Assembly (NCBI GenBank): GCA_036387315.1 | Contig: DASVTY010000084.1 | Location: 123,817 to 187,816 of the forward strand | Direction: 5' to 3' | Origin: JALZCH01 sp036387315 | GTDB lineage: Bacteria > Acidobacteriota > Blastocatellia > Pyrinomonadales > Pyrinomonadaceae | Length of the DNA stretch: 64,000 bases | Position numbers and translations under genes: made by a program | Part shown: piece by piece, positions 15,546-24,906 of the stretch | How the letters are laid out: each line of letters starts with the position of its first letter | Numbering within the stretch: position 1 is the stretch's first letter | The notes under the pieces: generated by a model | Databases searched by the model: none | What the model was told of the DNA's origin: nothing | The model's input: the letters and a program-made list of their open reading frames with translations, nothing else

Positions 15546-16769
15546 TTAATCTTCGGTTTTTCGCGGCGCGCTGGCAGTTGGATTATTTTGCTGCTGTGGT
15601 TGCGATGAGCTGCCGTCGCCGACGATGTAGCTGTCTCTGGATTTTACGACCGCATTCGGGCGATTAACGCGAACTTTGATTTGACGACGCTGTCCGGCTT
15701 GTCCGGCATCGCTCGGGTAATAACCGATGTTGTATTGTCGCCGCAGTTCTTCGGCGATGCCGGAGAAAGCGTCTTCCAGACTGACATTCGTTTCGGTGCT
15801 GAATAATCTGCCGCCCGATTTTTCGGTTAATTCGTCCAAATAACGTTTTCCTTCGGCATAATCGCGCGCCGTCGTCCCGCGCGGGCTTCGCCCAACCCTG
15901 CCGCCCGGAAAAGGAAAAGGAAGTCCGCCGCCAAAAATCGGCGGATATGGCGAAGTCATTACGCCGCCACCGCCGCCATAGCTGTTATCCCTGTAAGTGT
16001 TGTAATAAACCGTGTAAAACGGGGCGTCGGATTCTTCCGCGGCTCGCAAAGTGCTGTAATAATCGGATTTGGAAGAAGTCGTATCAACGCCGTCGGTAAA
16101 CATCACAACGGCTTTTCGCCCTTCGATCCGGTTCAAACGCCGATTGATAATATTGTCCACCGTATCGTAAAGCGCAGTTCCGTCGCCGAAATCGGCTTTA
16201 CGAATTGCGCGAGCGAGCTTGTATTTATCATTTGTAACTTCGGATAAAACGTGAAGATTGGAGTCAAACTCGATCACCATCACTTTATCGTTCGGTTTTA
16301 ATTGATTGACAAACGCAATTGCAGCGTCCTGAATTTCCTCGATTTTAAGTTCGGTCGAAGGACTGGTGTCGAGAACCAAAACGACGGTCACGGGTTGTTC
16401 CGCCGTTCCGAAATAAGCAATTTCCTGCTCTTTTCCGTCTTCAAAAATTTTAAAGTCGGTTTGCTGCAAGCTCGGAAGATAACGCCCGTTGCGGTCGAAA
16501 ACCGAAACCGGAATCGTGACCAGATTTGTTTCAATCGTTAAAACGTCATCATTGTCGCCAATGACTTTTTCGCTATTGGGCGCGGTTTTCGGCTGCGCTT
16601 CGGCTTTTTGCGCGGGCGCTTGGGTTTGATTTTGATTCGGGGTTTGATTCGGGACTTGCGGCGTTGTTTGCGGGACGACGCGCGGGCGCGAAGTTCTGCC
16701 CGACTGCGCCGAAACCGCGACGACGGCAACGCTCAAAAGCAACAACAATAAAGCGGCAATTCTTTTCAT
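15546..16769 (-). CDS. Secreted VWA domain protein, acidobacterial type (copy 1)
   Basis: The 407-residue product has a signal peptide (MKRIAALLLLLLSVAVVAVSA) and a Pro/Gln/Asn-rich linker to about residue 70. A short domain follows (TNLVTIPVSVFDRNGRYL) and then a von Willebrand A domain with the MIDAS motif DTSPS (about 132) and FTDGVDTTS. A Gly-rich insert sits late in the domain. The arrangement is that of the VWFA-related family common in Acidobacteria. It is thought to bind ligands through a divalent metal; the ligand is unknown. It resembles the protein encoded at 18173-19468 throughout, so the two are paralogues on either side of chrA. Confidence 0.88.
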   Translation of the reverse strand: MKRIAALLLLLLSVAVVAVSAQSGRTSRPRVVPQTTPQVPNQTPNQNQTQAPAQKAEAQPKTAPNSEKVIGDNDDVLTIETNLVTIPVSVFDRNGRYLPSLQQTDFKIFEDGKEQEIAYFGTAEQPVTVVLVLDTSPSTELKIEEIQDAAIAFVNQLKPNDKVMVIEFDSNLHVLSEVTNDKYKLARAIRKADFGDGTALYDTVDNIINRRLNRIEGRKAVVMFTDGVDTTSSKSDYYSTLRAAEESDAPFYTVYYNTYRDNSYGGGGGVMTSPYPPIFGGGLPFPFPGGRVGRSPRGTTARDYAEGKRYLDELTEKSGGRLFSTETNVSLEDAFSGIAEELRRQYNIGYYPSDAGQAGQRRQIKVRVNRPNAVVKSRDSYIVGDGSSSQPQQQNNPTASAPRKTED

Positions 16770-16854
16770 CTTTCGCTACTCCGGTTTTACAGATTTTAGG
16801 GAGAACAGGGTTCGGCTCTTTGATGCAGTATTCGCCGCCAGGATTTGCCAAAAT

Positions 16855-18129
16855 TTATCTTATTAACAAAACTTTACATAAACCCAAAAATGCGCCCGCC
16901 GCAATCAGCCATAAAACGTCAATTTTAAAGCGAAACAAAGCCAAAAATGCCGCCGCGCCGAGCAGCAAAGCGAAAACGTTTATGTTTCCGGCGGAAAAAA
17001 TCACAGCCGCCCCAAACGAAACAGCCAGCGTCAAAATTACGCCGACGACAGCCGCCGTGACCGCAGACAAAGCGGATTTCAATTTTTGATTATCCTGCAA
17101 ACGCTCGATAAGCGGCGCAAACGCGAAAATAAAGAAAAAGCACGGCAAAAACGTGGCGATGGTCGTCAGCAAAGCGCACGCAACGGCGAAAAAGGTCTGC
17201 GAAAATCCATCCTGCGGATTGTTCCAGCCCGCCATAAAACCGACGTTTTGCAAAACCATTATCAGCGGTCCCGGCGTGGTTTCCGCGAGCGCAAATCCGT
17301 CAATCGCCTGCTCCGTCGTAATCCATCCGTAAGAATTCACGGCGGCTTGATTGACGTAAGCCAAAACCGCGTAAGCGCCGCCAAATGTAACAAGTGCCGC
17401 CTGCGTGAAAAACAGATAAATTTTAACCGGCAGACTTTGCCAACCGAAAATCGCGCCCGCAGCGAGCAGCGGAACAAGCCACAAACCGAGAAAAACTAAA
17501 ATTATTTGCCCGATTTTAGTTTTTTGTTCGTTGTTCGTTGTTCGTTGTTCGTTGTTTTCAGGCTTCAAACTCAAGTAACCGATGAGAGCCGCCGCAACGA
17601 CAATCAGCGGAAAAGGAACGTGCAAAAAATAAATGGCGACGAAAGCTGCGGCGGCTATTGTCCAATGCTGCCAGCCCTTAAGAGCCTTTTTGCCGATTTT
17701 GAAAACGGCTTCGACGACAATCGCCAGCACAATCGCTTTTAATCCGTCGAGAATTCCGGCAATTGCGGGCAGATTTCCGTAAGCGGCGTAAACGTAAGAC
17801 AAAAAGAGCAAAACGAAAATTGAAGGAATGACGAAAAACGCTCCCGCGACGATTCCACCGAGAGTTCCGTGCAGCCGCCAGCCATTGTAAATCGCCAATT
17901 GCTGCGCTTCCGGTCCGGGCAGCAGCATACAAAAATTTAAGGCGTGCAGAAATTTTTCTTCGGTTATCCATTTTTTTCGTTCGACCAGCTCGCGATGCAT
18001 AATTGCGATTTGCCCCGCCGGACCGCCGAAGGAAACGAAACCGAGCCAAACCCAAAATTTAAAAGCATCGGAAAAATTGACATTTTCCGATGCTTTTTGG
18101 TTTTCTTTTGTCAGCGCGTTTTCCGGCAT
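16855..18129 (-). CDS. chrA: Chromate transporter, CHR family, two-domain form
   Basis: A 424-residue membrane protein of the long CHR type made of two homologous halves. The N-half has FWVWLGFVSFGGPAGQIA and the C-half has ALVTFGGAYAVLAYV and TPGPLIMVLQNVGF, the conserved PGP and FGG motifs. Such transporters export chromate by exchange with other anions, though many homologues have untested substrates. The linker between the halves (about residues 195-208, NNEQRTTNNEQKTK) is encoded by heptanucleotide repeats at 17524-17558. It lies between two VWA paralogues on the same strand. Confidence 0.9.
   Translation of the reverse strand: MPENALTKENQKASENVNFSDAFKFWVWLGFVSFGGPAGQIAIMHRELVERKKWITEEKFLHALNFCMLLPGPEAQQLAIYNGWRLHGTLGGIVAGAFFVIPSIFVLLFLSYVYAAYGNLPAIAGILDGLKAIVLAIVVEAVFKIGKKALKGWQHWTIAAAAFVAIYFLHVPFPLIVVAAALIGYLSLKPENNEQRTTNNEQKTKIGQIILVFLGLWLVPLLAAGAIFGWQSLPVKIYLFFTQAALVTFGGAYAVLAYVNQAAVNSYGWITTEQAIDGFALAETTPGPLIMVLQNVGFMAGWNNPQDGFSQTFFAVACALLTTIATFLPCFFFIFAFAPLIERLQDNQKLKSALSAVTAAVVGVILTLAVSFGAAVIFSAGNINVFALLLGAAAFLALFRFKIDVLWLIAAGAFLGLCKVLLIR
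17524..17558. repeat. Heptanucleotide TTGTTCG repeats inside chrA
   Basis: Four or five tandem copies of TTGTTCG encode an Asn/Glu/Gln/Thr-rich linker between the two halves of ChrA. The complementary unit (CGAACAA/CGAACAG) recurs in the glycosyltransferase gene at about 26430-26457, so the same family has spread to at least two genes. Confidence 0.88.
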
Positions 18130-18172
18130 AAAACTTAATGTAGCAAATGCCTTGAAACAGATGCTCTAAAAT

Positions 18173-19468
18173 TCAGTTTTTCGCCGCTTCTTTTTTCTTT
18201 CCGACGATATAGCCGTCTTTGGCGCGAACGGCGACTTTTTCTCGATTTACTTTTACTTTAATTCGGCGTTGCTCGCCCGATTTACCTTCGGTTTCCGGGT
18301 AATAACCGAGACTGTATTGCCGCCGCAATTCTTCGGCGATGTTGTCGTAAGCCAAACCAAGATTGCCGTAAGTGTCGGCTTGATAAAATCTGCCGCCGGT
18401 GTTGGAAGACAATTTTTCCAAGTATTCTTTACCGCGACGATATTCCGCCGATGTTGTTCCGCCGCCGAGAATCACGGTTCGATTATTCGGATTATTCGGA
18501 TCATTCGGGTCATTCGGGTCGCGCCGCCCCGGATAATTCGGCGGGTAATTCGGATCGTTCGGGTCGCGTCTTGTCGTAGTAGTTCGGCGCTGCGGCAAGG
18601 GCAGCGGGATATTTGTTCCGGGAATTGTCGGACGCTGCGAGGGCTGGGGAAACGGTACGGGCGAGCCGGGAACCGGATTCGGCGAAATTACGGGCGGCAT
18701 TCGTGAAGCGTTTTGCACATCGTCGTAAGTGTCGTAGTGAATCGTGTAAACGAGCGTGTCGAGTTCCTGAGCTTCGCGCAGATTTTTGAGGTCGTTTGAC
18801 TTGCGGCTCGTCGTGTCAACGCCGTCGGTGAACAAAACGACGGCTTTGCGACCGGGGATTTGAGCGAAACGCTCAAAAATAAAACTCATCGAATCGTAGA
18901 GCGCGGTTCCCTGCCCGATTTTAGCGGCGTTGATGGCGCGACGCAAAGTTTCGCGGTCATTCGTCGGCTCGGACAAAATGTGATATTCGTCGTCGAATGT
19001 AACGACCATTACTTTGTCAGCAGGGCGCAGATTCATCACAAAACGATACGCGGCGGTTTCGATTTCATCTATTTTAAAATGGGTCGAAAACGAAACGTCC
19101 AACACGAGCGCAACCGTAAACGGAACTTCCGAAGCCGCAAAATAAGCTATTTGCTGCGGTTTTCCGTTTTCTAAGATTTGAAAATCTTCTTTTTTCAAAT
19201 TTAAAATGTAACGCCCGTCGCGGTCTGAAACGCTCACAGGAACCGTCACCAAATTCGTGTCAACGCGCAAAACTTCGTCATCCGAAATCGCATTTTCTTC
19301 GCCAGTCGTCTCGCTTTTTTGATTTTCTTTTTCGTCGCCGGTTGCAGTTTGCGTTTGATTCTTTTTTTGTTTACCGTTGCTGTCGCTTTGCCGGTTTGCG
19401 CCCGATTGCGCGGCTGCGGGAAAACTCAAAACGCCGACAACGAGTATCAAGCTCAGGAATATTTTCAT
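18173..19468 (-). CDS. Secreted VWA domain protein, acidobacterial type (copy 2)
   Basis: A 431-residue paralogue of the protein encoded at 15546-16769. It has a signal peptide (residues 1-20), a polar linker, and a VWA domain with MIDAS motif DVSFS and FTDGVDTTS. A Pro/Asp/Asn-rich insert (NDPNDPNNPNNR and similar, about 300-335) comes from tandem nucleotide repeats near 18480-18560. The C-terminal part has the shared RRQYSLGYYPE segment. Probably secreted or periplasmic and metal-binding through MIDAS. The insert differs from copy 1, suggesting repeat expansion after duplication. Confidence 0.88.
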   Translation of the reverse strand: MKIFLSLILVVGVLSFPAAAQSGANRQSDSNGKQKKNQTQTATGDEKENQKSETTGEENAISDDEVLRVDTNLVTVPVSVSDRDGRYILNLKKEDFQILENGKPQQIAYFAASEVPFTVALVLDVSFSTHFKIDEIETAAYRFVMNLRPADKVMVVTFDDEYHILSEPTNDRETLRRAINAAKIGQGTALYDSMSFIFERFAQIPGRKAVVLFTDGVDTTSRKSNDLKNLREAQELDTLVYTIHYDTYDDVQNASRMPPVISPNPVPGSPVPFPQPSQRPTIPGTNIPLPLPQRRTTTTRRDPNDPNYPPNYPGRRDPNDPNDPNNPNNRTVILGGGTTSAEYRRGKEYLEKLSSNTGGRFYQADTYGNLGLAYDNIAEELRRQYSLGYYPETEGKSGEQRRIKVKVNREKVAVRAKDGYIVGKKKEAAKN

Positions 19469-19766
19469 TTTTGCCTCTTTTTAAATTGGAAATGCCGGAT
19501 CCGTCTTTTATGATGCGCGAGATCGCCGAAAGATAGTTTCGATTAAATCGGCTGGTTTTCCGAAGAAATTTGCAGATATATTCTTCAAATGTTTTCTATT
19601 GAACATTCGCTTTTTTTCAGCTAATATCAACAATTAGCCGGAGTCGGCGGCTTTAAATACCGGCAATTTTACCCAACGCTATTTTCACCGGCGTAATTCC
19701 CCTCTTTCATCGAATTATTGCTGCATCAAGCCACCACAAATATCTTTCTCAGGAGAAGTCAAAAAA

Positions 19767-21188
19767 ATGAATATTTCCGCACGTTTCCTCCCCGCGCTTT
19801 TTATATTCGCGCTTGCTTTCATCCCAGCTGTTACAAGCGTTTCCGCTGCTACATTTAATGTCACAAATCTCAATGACAACGGCGCGGGAAGTCTTCGTCA
19901 AGCCGTCTTGGACGCCAATTTGTCGCCCGGAACGGACGCCATCGCATTTCAATCGGAATTAATCGGGACAATCGCACTTACGACCGGACAACTTTCCATT
20001 ACCCAAAGTGTCGCCATTTTTGGTCCCGGCGCAAGAAAAATAACCGTTAGCGGCAATAATTCAAGCCGCGTTTTTTACGTCAACGGCGCGCCCGGCACAG
20101 TCACCTACATCAGCGGACTGACCATCGCCGCCGCAAACATCAGCACCGGCTACGGAGGCTGCGTTTTTAACAACTTCGGCAACACCTTAAATCTCAGCGA
20201 AATCGCAATTTCAAATTGTTCCGCACCATACGGAGCAGGAATTTTTAACGACGGCACGCTGAATGTTGCCCGCTCGACCATCGGACCTTTCAATACGGCG
20301 ACCAATGGCGGCGGAGGCATTTATAATGAAGCCGGAACGGCGCATATCAGCGCCACGACCATCAGCGACAACACCGCCAATTTAGGCGGCGGCATCAATA
20401 ATAGTGCCGAATTGACGCTCGAAAACGTGACCGTCAGCAACAACTCGGCAGAGGGAGCGCGCGGCGGCGGTATTTTAAACGGCGGCGGAGTCGTATTTCT
20501 TCGCAACACAATCGTCGCCGCGAATTTCGCACGCAGCAGCGGCGGCGATTTGAACGGCTCGTTCGGTTCTCTGGGCAATAATCTAATCGGCAACAACACC
20601 GATTCAAATCTTCAAGCCAGTTTCCCCTCCGACACAGCGCAGGAAAACGGCGACAAAATCGGTTCGAGCGCGTCGCCGCTCGATCCGAAGCTCGGCGCGC
20701 TGCAAAACAACGGCGGGCAAACCGACACGCTGTCGCTTTTGTCAGGCAGCGCCGCTGTTGATGCCGGTAATAACTGCGTTTCAGCCGGGGATTGCTCGGC
20801 AGACTCTTTAAAAGCGAGCACGGCTTCGACGACCGATCAAAGAGGATTCCGCCGCCAAGCCGACGGAAATAATCCGCCCGACGGAACAGCCACGGTTGAC
20901 ATTGGCGCATTTGAGCTTTTTAGTATGCCGACTGCCGCGTCGGTCAAAGTCGAAGGGCGCGTGACAGTGGGAAAACGCGGTGTTTATTCGGCTCGCGTTT
21001 ATCTGACGAATCATCTCGGAGAAACCAGAACGGCAATTACAAATTCGCTCGGTTATTACAGATTTGAAGATGTTCGGGCGGGAGAAACTTATACTTTTTA
21101 CGTTTTGTCCAAACAATATAGGTTCACGCCGCAAGCGCTGACAATCAATCAGGAAACGACCAATTTAAACTTTATCTCCGAACCGTAA
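19767..21188 (+). CDS. Secreted right-handed beta-helix protein with carboxypeptidase-regulatory-like C-terminal domain
   Basis: The 473-residue product has a signal peptide ending near VSAA. It opens with the sequence TFNVTNLNDNGAGSLRQAVLDAN, typical of the first turn of 'choice-of-anchor' beta-helix proteins. Repeating GGGIxN, ISDNTA and VSNNSA strands (about 150-245) form a parallel beta-helix. Residues about 390-473 form a carboxypeptidase-regulatory-like sandwich (SLGYYRFEDVRAGETY). It probably acts at the cell surface or in adhesion; no catalytic residue set is evident. The gap before it (19469-19766) has only promoter-like AT-rich sequence. Confidence 0.82.
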   Translation: MNISARFLPALFIFALAFIPAVTSVSAATFNVTNLNDNGAGSLRQAVLDANLSPGTDAIAFQSELIGTIALTTGQLSITQSVAIFGPGARKITVSGNNSSRVFYVNGAPGTVTYISGLTIAAANISTGYGGCVFNNFGNTLNLSEIAISNCSAPYGAGIFNDGTLNVARSTIGPFNTATNGGGGIYNEAGTAHISATTISDNTANLGGGINNSAELTLENVTVSNNSAEGARGGGILNGGGVVFLRNTIVAANFARSSGGDLNGSFGSLGNNLIGNNTDSNLQASFPSDTAQENGDKIGSSASPLDPKLGALQNNGGQTDTLSLLSGSAAVDAGNNCVSAGDCSADSLKASTASTTDQRGFRRQADGNNPPDGTATVDIGAFELFSMPTAASVKVEGRVTVGKRGVYSARVYLTNHLGETRTAITNSLGYYRFEDVRAGETYTFYVLSKQYRFTPQALTINQETTNLNFISEP

Positions 21189-21200
21189 ACAGAATATTTT

Positions 21201-22343
21201 TTAAACCTCATCAAGACGCGCCGACGCCAGTTCGTGAAAACGTCGGCGCGTCGAGTTGATGTTAACGAACGGAAGCTGCCGGTGAGTGCGGTTTGTCAGC
21301 AAAATAAAAATCCTTTCGGTTTCCGGCTCGATCCACAGCGAAGTGCCGGTAAAACCGAGATGCCCGAAGCTGTTTTGCCCCAAAGCCGCGCTTGCGGTCG
21401 AATTTTCGGTTGCTGCAAGCTCAAAGGCAAACGAGCGCGATTCGTTTAAGTTTTTCGTGAAATTGGTTTTGAACAAATTGCACGTTTCCGGTTTAAGCAA
21501 ACGGGACGAGCCGGGCAGAAATTGGAGAGCGATTTTGAAAACTTCGCGTGCAGTTGAAAACAACCCTGCGTGTCCGCTTGCGCCGCCCAGAAAATAACAA
21601 TTCGCGTCGTGAACTTCGCCCCAAATCAAACGATTGCGAAAAACCGCCTGCGGATTTTGGATTTCATAACCCATTTCGAGACAAGTCTGCATTTCGTATT
21701 CGTTGCCGAATTCGCAGGCGGCAATTTGTTCGCGCGGCGCAGTAGTATTAAAAGCCGTCTTTTCGAGTTTGAGCGGAGCAAAAATTTCATTCCGCGCGAT
21801 TCCCGCCAAATCAGCCTCATAAATTTGTTCGAGCAGAAATCCGAGCGTCAGAAAATTGAAATCGCTGTAGCGTACGACTGTGCGCCGCTCGTTTTGCAAA
21901 TCTTCCAATCCAATTGCCGCGAGAGCTTCGGCTTTCGGATTCTCGATTTTGTTTTGTGCGTGTGAGCGATTGCGAAGCAAATAAAACGGTTTCCAAGCCG
22001 GAAAACCTGAAACGTGCGACAGCAAATCGCGAATGGTTAAATGCCTCTTTTCCGCCGTATCAAAACCGGGTAAATAACGACAAATCGAATCGTTTAGTTT
22101 GATTTCACCGCGCTCGATGGATTTCGCGCAGAGCAGCCCCGTGACCAAAACCTTGGTCAAGCTCGCTAAATCATAAACCGTCTCAAGCTGCGCTGAAATT
22201 TCTTTGTCGCTGATCTTAACGGCAAAACCGAGCGCGTCGGTAAATCTAACCTCGCCTTTTTCCGCAACCAGATAAACCGCCGAAGGAAAATCTCCGGCTT
22301 TGATTCGTTCACTTAAAAACGAGGAAATTGCTTCGCTTTTCAT
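21201..22343 (-). CDS. Serine hydrolase of the beta-lactamase/esterase (class C) family
   Basis: A 380-residue cytoplasmic-looking protein (no signal peptide). It has the serine nucleophile motif SLTK (near residue 62), a YSD in the position of YxN (YSDFNF, about 158) and FGHLGFTGTS near residue 320, corresponding to the third (HxG/KTG) motif. Members hydrolyse esters, amides or D-amino acid peptides. Its start is 2 bp from the end of the Gfo/Idh gene, so the two form an operon, perhaps in cell-wall sugar or peptide recycling. The substrate is unknown. Confidence 0.85.
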   Translation of the reverse strand: MKSEAISSFLSERIKAGDFPSAVYLVAEKGEVRFTDALGFAVKISDKEISAQLETVYDLASLTKVLVTGLLCAKSIERGEIKLNDSICRYLPGFDTAEKRHLTIRDLLSHVSGFPAWKPFYLLRNRSHAQNKIENPKAEALAAIGLEDLQNERRTVVRYSDFNFLTLGFLLEQIYEADLAGIARNEIFAPLKLEKTAFNTTAPREQIAACEFGNEYEMQTCLEMGYEIQNPQAVFRNRLIWGEVHDANCYFLGGASGHAGLFSTAREVFKIALQFLPGSSRLLKPETCNLFKTNFTKNLNESRSFAFELAATENSTASAALGQNSFGHLGFTGTSLWIEPETERIFILLTNRTHRQLPFVNINSTRRRFHELASARLDEV

Positions 22344-22345
22344 TG

Positions 22346-23320
22346 TTAAATAGTCAGCCGATTGCGATGCTCGTCAATTTTTTCTAAAACTCCCAAAGCC
22401 AAACTCAAAGCCCGCCGTCCGTCCTCGCCTGTGACGGGCGGCGTTTTATCTTCTAAAATCGAATCAACAAACGCTTCGATTTCCGCTCGCAGCGGCTCGA
22501 CATCGTTGATTTCGAGGCGATTGATTCTGATTCCAAATAACGGATTTTCCGCGCCCGGCGCGAGGCTCGTCAACGCTGCATATTTCGTTACATAATCAAC
22601 AGCGACATAAGCGTTTGGCTGATAAAAACGCATTTTGCGGATTTTTTCCGCGCCGACGCGCGAAGCCGTGATGTTGGCGACCGTCCCGTTTTGAAATTCA
22701 AGCCGGACGTTTGCCGCATCAACTTTGTCTGTCAAAATCGGAATCCCGACCGCGCGAATCTCAGCAATTTCCGATTCGACAAACCACGAAATCATATCCA
22801 GGTCGTGAATCATGACGTCCAAAACAACGTCAACATCAAGCGAGCGCGCCGGAAACGGCGAAATGCGGTGAATCTCAAAATAAAGCGGCTTTGTCACATG
22901 CGGGCGAAGCGCGACAATCGCCGGATTAAAACGTTCGAGCTGTCCGACCATCAATTTTGCGCCTGATTTTGCCGCCGCATCAATAATTCGGTCGGCTTCT
23001 TCGAGCGTTCGCGCAATCGGTTTTTCGACGAGACAATGAACTCCGCGCCGCAAAAATTCGACCGCAATTTCAGCGTGAGTTTCGGTCGGCGTGGCGATTG
23101 AAACCGCCTCAACTGTCTCCAAAATGTCGCGCCAGTCTGTGAAAAAATCGCAATTTTGTTCTGCGCCGATTGTTCGCGCTGTTTCTTCGTTCGCGTCGCA
23201 AACGCCGACAAATTCGGTTTTGCCTTCGTTTGCCAGAGCTTTCATAACTCTGGCGTGATGTCGTCCAAGACTGCCGACGCCGATTGCCGCAGTTCTAATT
23301 TTTCGGTTCGTTTCGCTCAT
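22346..23320 (-). CDS. Gfo/Idh/MocA family oxidoreductase
   Basis: A 324-residue NAD(P)-dependent sugar or inositol-type dehydrogenase. The N-terminal Rossmann motif is AAIGVGSLGRHHARV. The EKPIARTLEEADR segment is the family's catalytic-lysine loop (Lys near residue 99). The C-terminal half is the mixed alpha/beta domain that gives substrate specificity. Cotranscribed with the serine hydrolase gene (2-bp gap). The specific sugar is not readable; UDP-GlcNAc-type or inositol-type substrates are both possible. Confidence 0.88.
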   Translation of the reverse strand: MSETNRKIRTAAIGVGSLGRHHARVMKALANEGKTEFVGVCDANEETARTIGAEQNCDFFTDWRDILETVEAVSIATPTETHAEIAVEFLRRGVHCLVEKPIARTLEEADRIIDAAAKSGAKLMVGQLERFNPAIVALRPHVTKPLYFEIHRISPFPARSLDVDVVLDVMIHDLDMISWFVESEIAEIRAVGIPILTDKVDAANVRLEFQNGTVANITASRVGAEKIRKMRFYQPNAYVAVDYVTKYAALTSLAPGAENPLFGIRINRLEINDVEPLRAEIEAFVDSILEDKTPPVTGEDGRRALSLALGVLEKIDEHRNRLTI

Positions 23321-23376
23321 TTTTACTCAGAATGTCATAAAAAGTTGCGAAACCCAAAATTTAAAATTTTCCGAAA

Positions 23377-23991
23377 TTAATCGTAGATTTCGACATCAAT
23401 CGGTTTGAAGCTGTAATTATTCGACATCTCCGCAGAGCAAGCCGTCACGCCGACAATCAAATCCATTTCGGCGCGCAGCAGCAAATAATCTCCGGCGCGC
23501 GACGGCGGAGGATCAATTTGCAATTCGCCGGACGGTTTGACAATAACGTTCATAAAAACGTTGAGCGTGGTCGGAATCATATCGGGCGTGATGCCGAATT
23601 TTTCGAGATTTGTCGAAAGGTTTTCAAAACAGCTCGGATGCGGTTCGTGGTTGTTATAAATAATTTGAAAAGTTTCCGGGCTGCACGGCGTCAGCAAAAA
23701 ATCGTGCCGCCCAACCGTGTCTTCGATGATGGTAAACATCGGTCGGCTGCGGTTTGAATAAAGCGTATGACCTTTTGTGATGTAAATCGTGTTGGCGTAA
23801 TCAATCGTGCGCCCGGATGACAGCCATTCTCGCTTATCTGCAAGCGAGAAAGCGGTTAAATCCGAAACCTGCTCGCCTTTTGGATCAATGATTTTCAAAA
23901 GCCGTCCGCTTTGCAAAGTGAAACCGACGCCGGTTTGCGGTTCGAGATGAAAATGCTTTGTTGGTTCATTTGTTTGTGTTATCTCACTCAT
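23377..23991 (-). CDS. Urea carboxylase-associated family protein (DUF1989)
   Basis: The 204-residue product fits the DUF1989 family: DPKGEQVSDLTAFSL, LYSNRSRPMFTIIEDT, HDFLLTPC and RAGDYLLLRAEMDLIVGVTACS are conserved blocks with likely metal or substrate-binding His, Asp and Cys residues. Family members are often encoded near urea or guanidine degradation genes. The start overlaps the end of the following heme N-oxygenase-like gene (8 nt), which points to joint function on a guanidino or related nitrogen compound. Confidence 0.85.
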   Translation of the reverse strand: MSEITQTNEPTKHFHLEPQTGVGFTLQSGRLLKIIDPKGEQVSDLTAFSLADKREWLSSGRTIDYANTIYITKGHTLYSNRSRPMFTIIEDTVGRHDFLLTPCSPETFQIIYNNHEPHPSCFENLSTNLEKFGITPDMIPTTLNVFMNVIVKPSGELQIDPPPSRAGDYLLLRAEMDLIVGVTACSAEMSNNYSFKPIDVEIYD

Positions 23992-24781
23992 CTGAATTTT
24001 CGGTTTTCTTTAAAAGCGCGTGAAACGGGCATTTCCAACTCGCTTCAACCGCGCGACCGGAATATTGACGGGCTTCGCTTTGCTCTCCGAAATTGCTCAA
24101 ATTCGGATTGAGCGAGCCTTGCAATTTAAAATCGCGCTCGCGGACAATTTCCTTCATTCGCTCAAACTTATTTTTCCGGCGCAGATTTTCAAATTGTGTG
24201 TGAGCGTTAAAAACCAACGTCGGGTACGCAAAACTCCGCGCCAGACGCGAGCTTGCCGGATGCAGACCAACGACGAAAAACGCGGTTTCGGCAAAGCTAA
24301 ACGAAAATTCCGCGCTTTCCGGGTCGCTGCTGACCGTTTTGCTCCAATCGTAAAAACGGCTGTCCAGCTCGTGCAAACTTTGAAGCTGCGCCCAGAGAAG
24401 CCGTTCCCAGGTTTCTTCGTCCGAAACAATTGGCGCGGCGAACGCCGCAATAAACGTCGCATAATCTGTTCCAAAACGCGGCTGTTCCCGCGCATATTCC
24501 CACAAATCGTGCGCAAGCGTCGCGGTCGCCGCGGGCTGATTCATTTGGCGGTAAAAACCGAAACGATAACAATTTCCGTTGATTGCCGCTTTCGCGCCGA
24601 CGCACGGGAAATCCTGATTTATAACGTGCGCCCGAAATTTGTCGTGCACCGCCACGGCTAATGACGGCAGTTTTTGCGGCGCGCCGAGCGCGCTCGTCAA
24701 TTTTCCGTCGCGCCACTCAGCATACGCGCTGTGCTGTGCCGCGCCTTTGTATGGATTTTTTTTGACTGTCAAATTCAGCAC
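23984..24781 (-). CDS. YqcI/YcgG family protein (GntA-like heme-dependent N-oxygenase family)
   Basis: The 265-residue protein shows the family blocks: an early FPCVGAKAAINGNCYRFGFY region, LAHDLWEYA, SFSFAETAFFVVGLHPASSRLAR and NAHTQFENLR, ending with a Cys-Pro-Phe (WKCPFHAL). Characterised members of this family (such as GntA in guanitoxin synthesis) are heme-dependent enzymes that hydroxylate or oxidise a guanidine-type nitrogen. A GTG start is used, with no nearer ATG. It overlaps the DUF1989 gene by 8 nt. N-oxidation is inferred from family membership; the substrate is unknown. Confidence 0.8.
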   Translation of the reverse strand: MLNLTVKKNPYKGAAQHSAYAEWRDGKLTSALGAPQKLPSLAVAVHDKFRAHVINQDFPCVGAKAAINGNCYRFGFYRQMNQPAATATLAHDLWEYAREQPRFGTDYATFIAAFAAPIVSDEETWERLLWAQLQSLHELDSRFYDWSKTVSSDPESAEFSFSFAETAFFVVGLHPASSRLARSFAYPTLVFNAHTQFENLRRKNKFERMKEIVRERDFKLQGSLNPNLSNFGEQSEARQYSGRAVEASWKCPFHALLKKTENSDE

Positions 24782-24906
24782 CGAACTTTCCCGCCTTGTT
24801 CTTTTAAATTAATTTTAGAAAAATTCTCTGTTCAAGGTAGTACGAATGCGTACAGTCTGCGCTAAGGTTTCGTGAAATAACTATTTATTCATTCAAAGAA
24901 TCGTTT

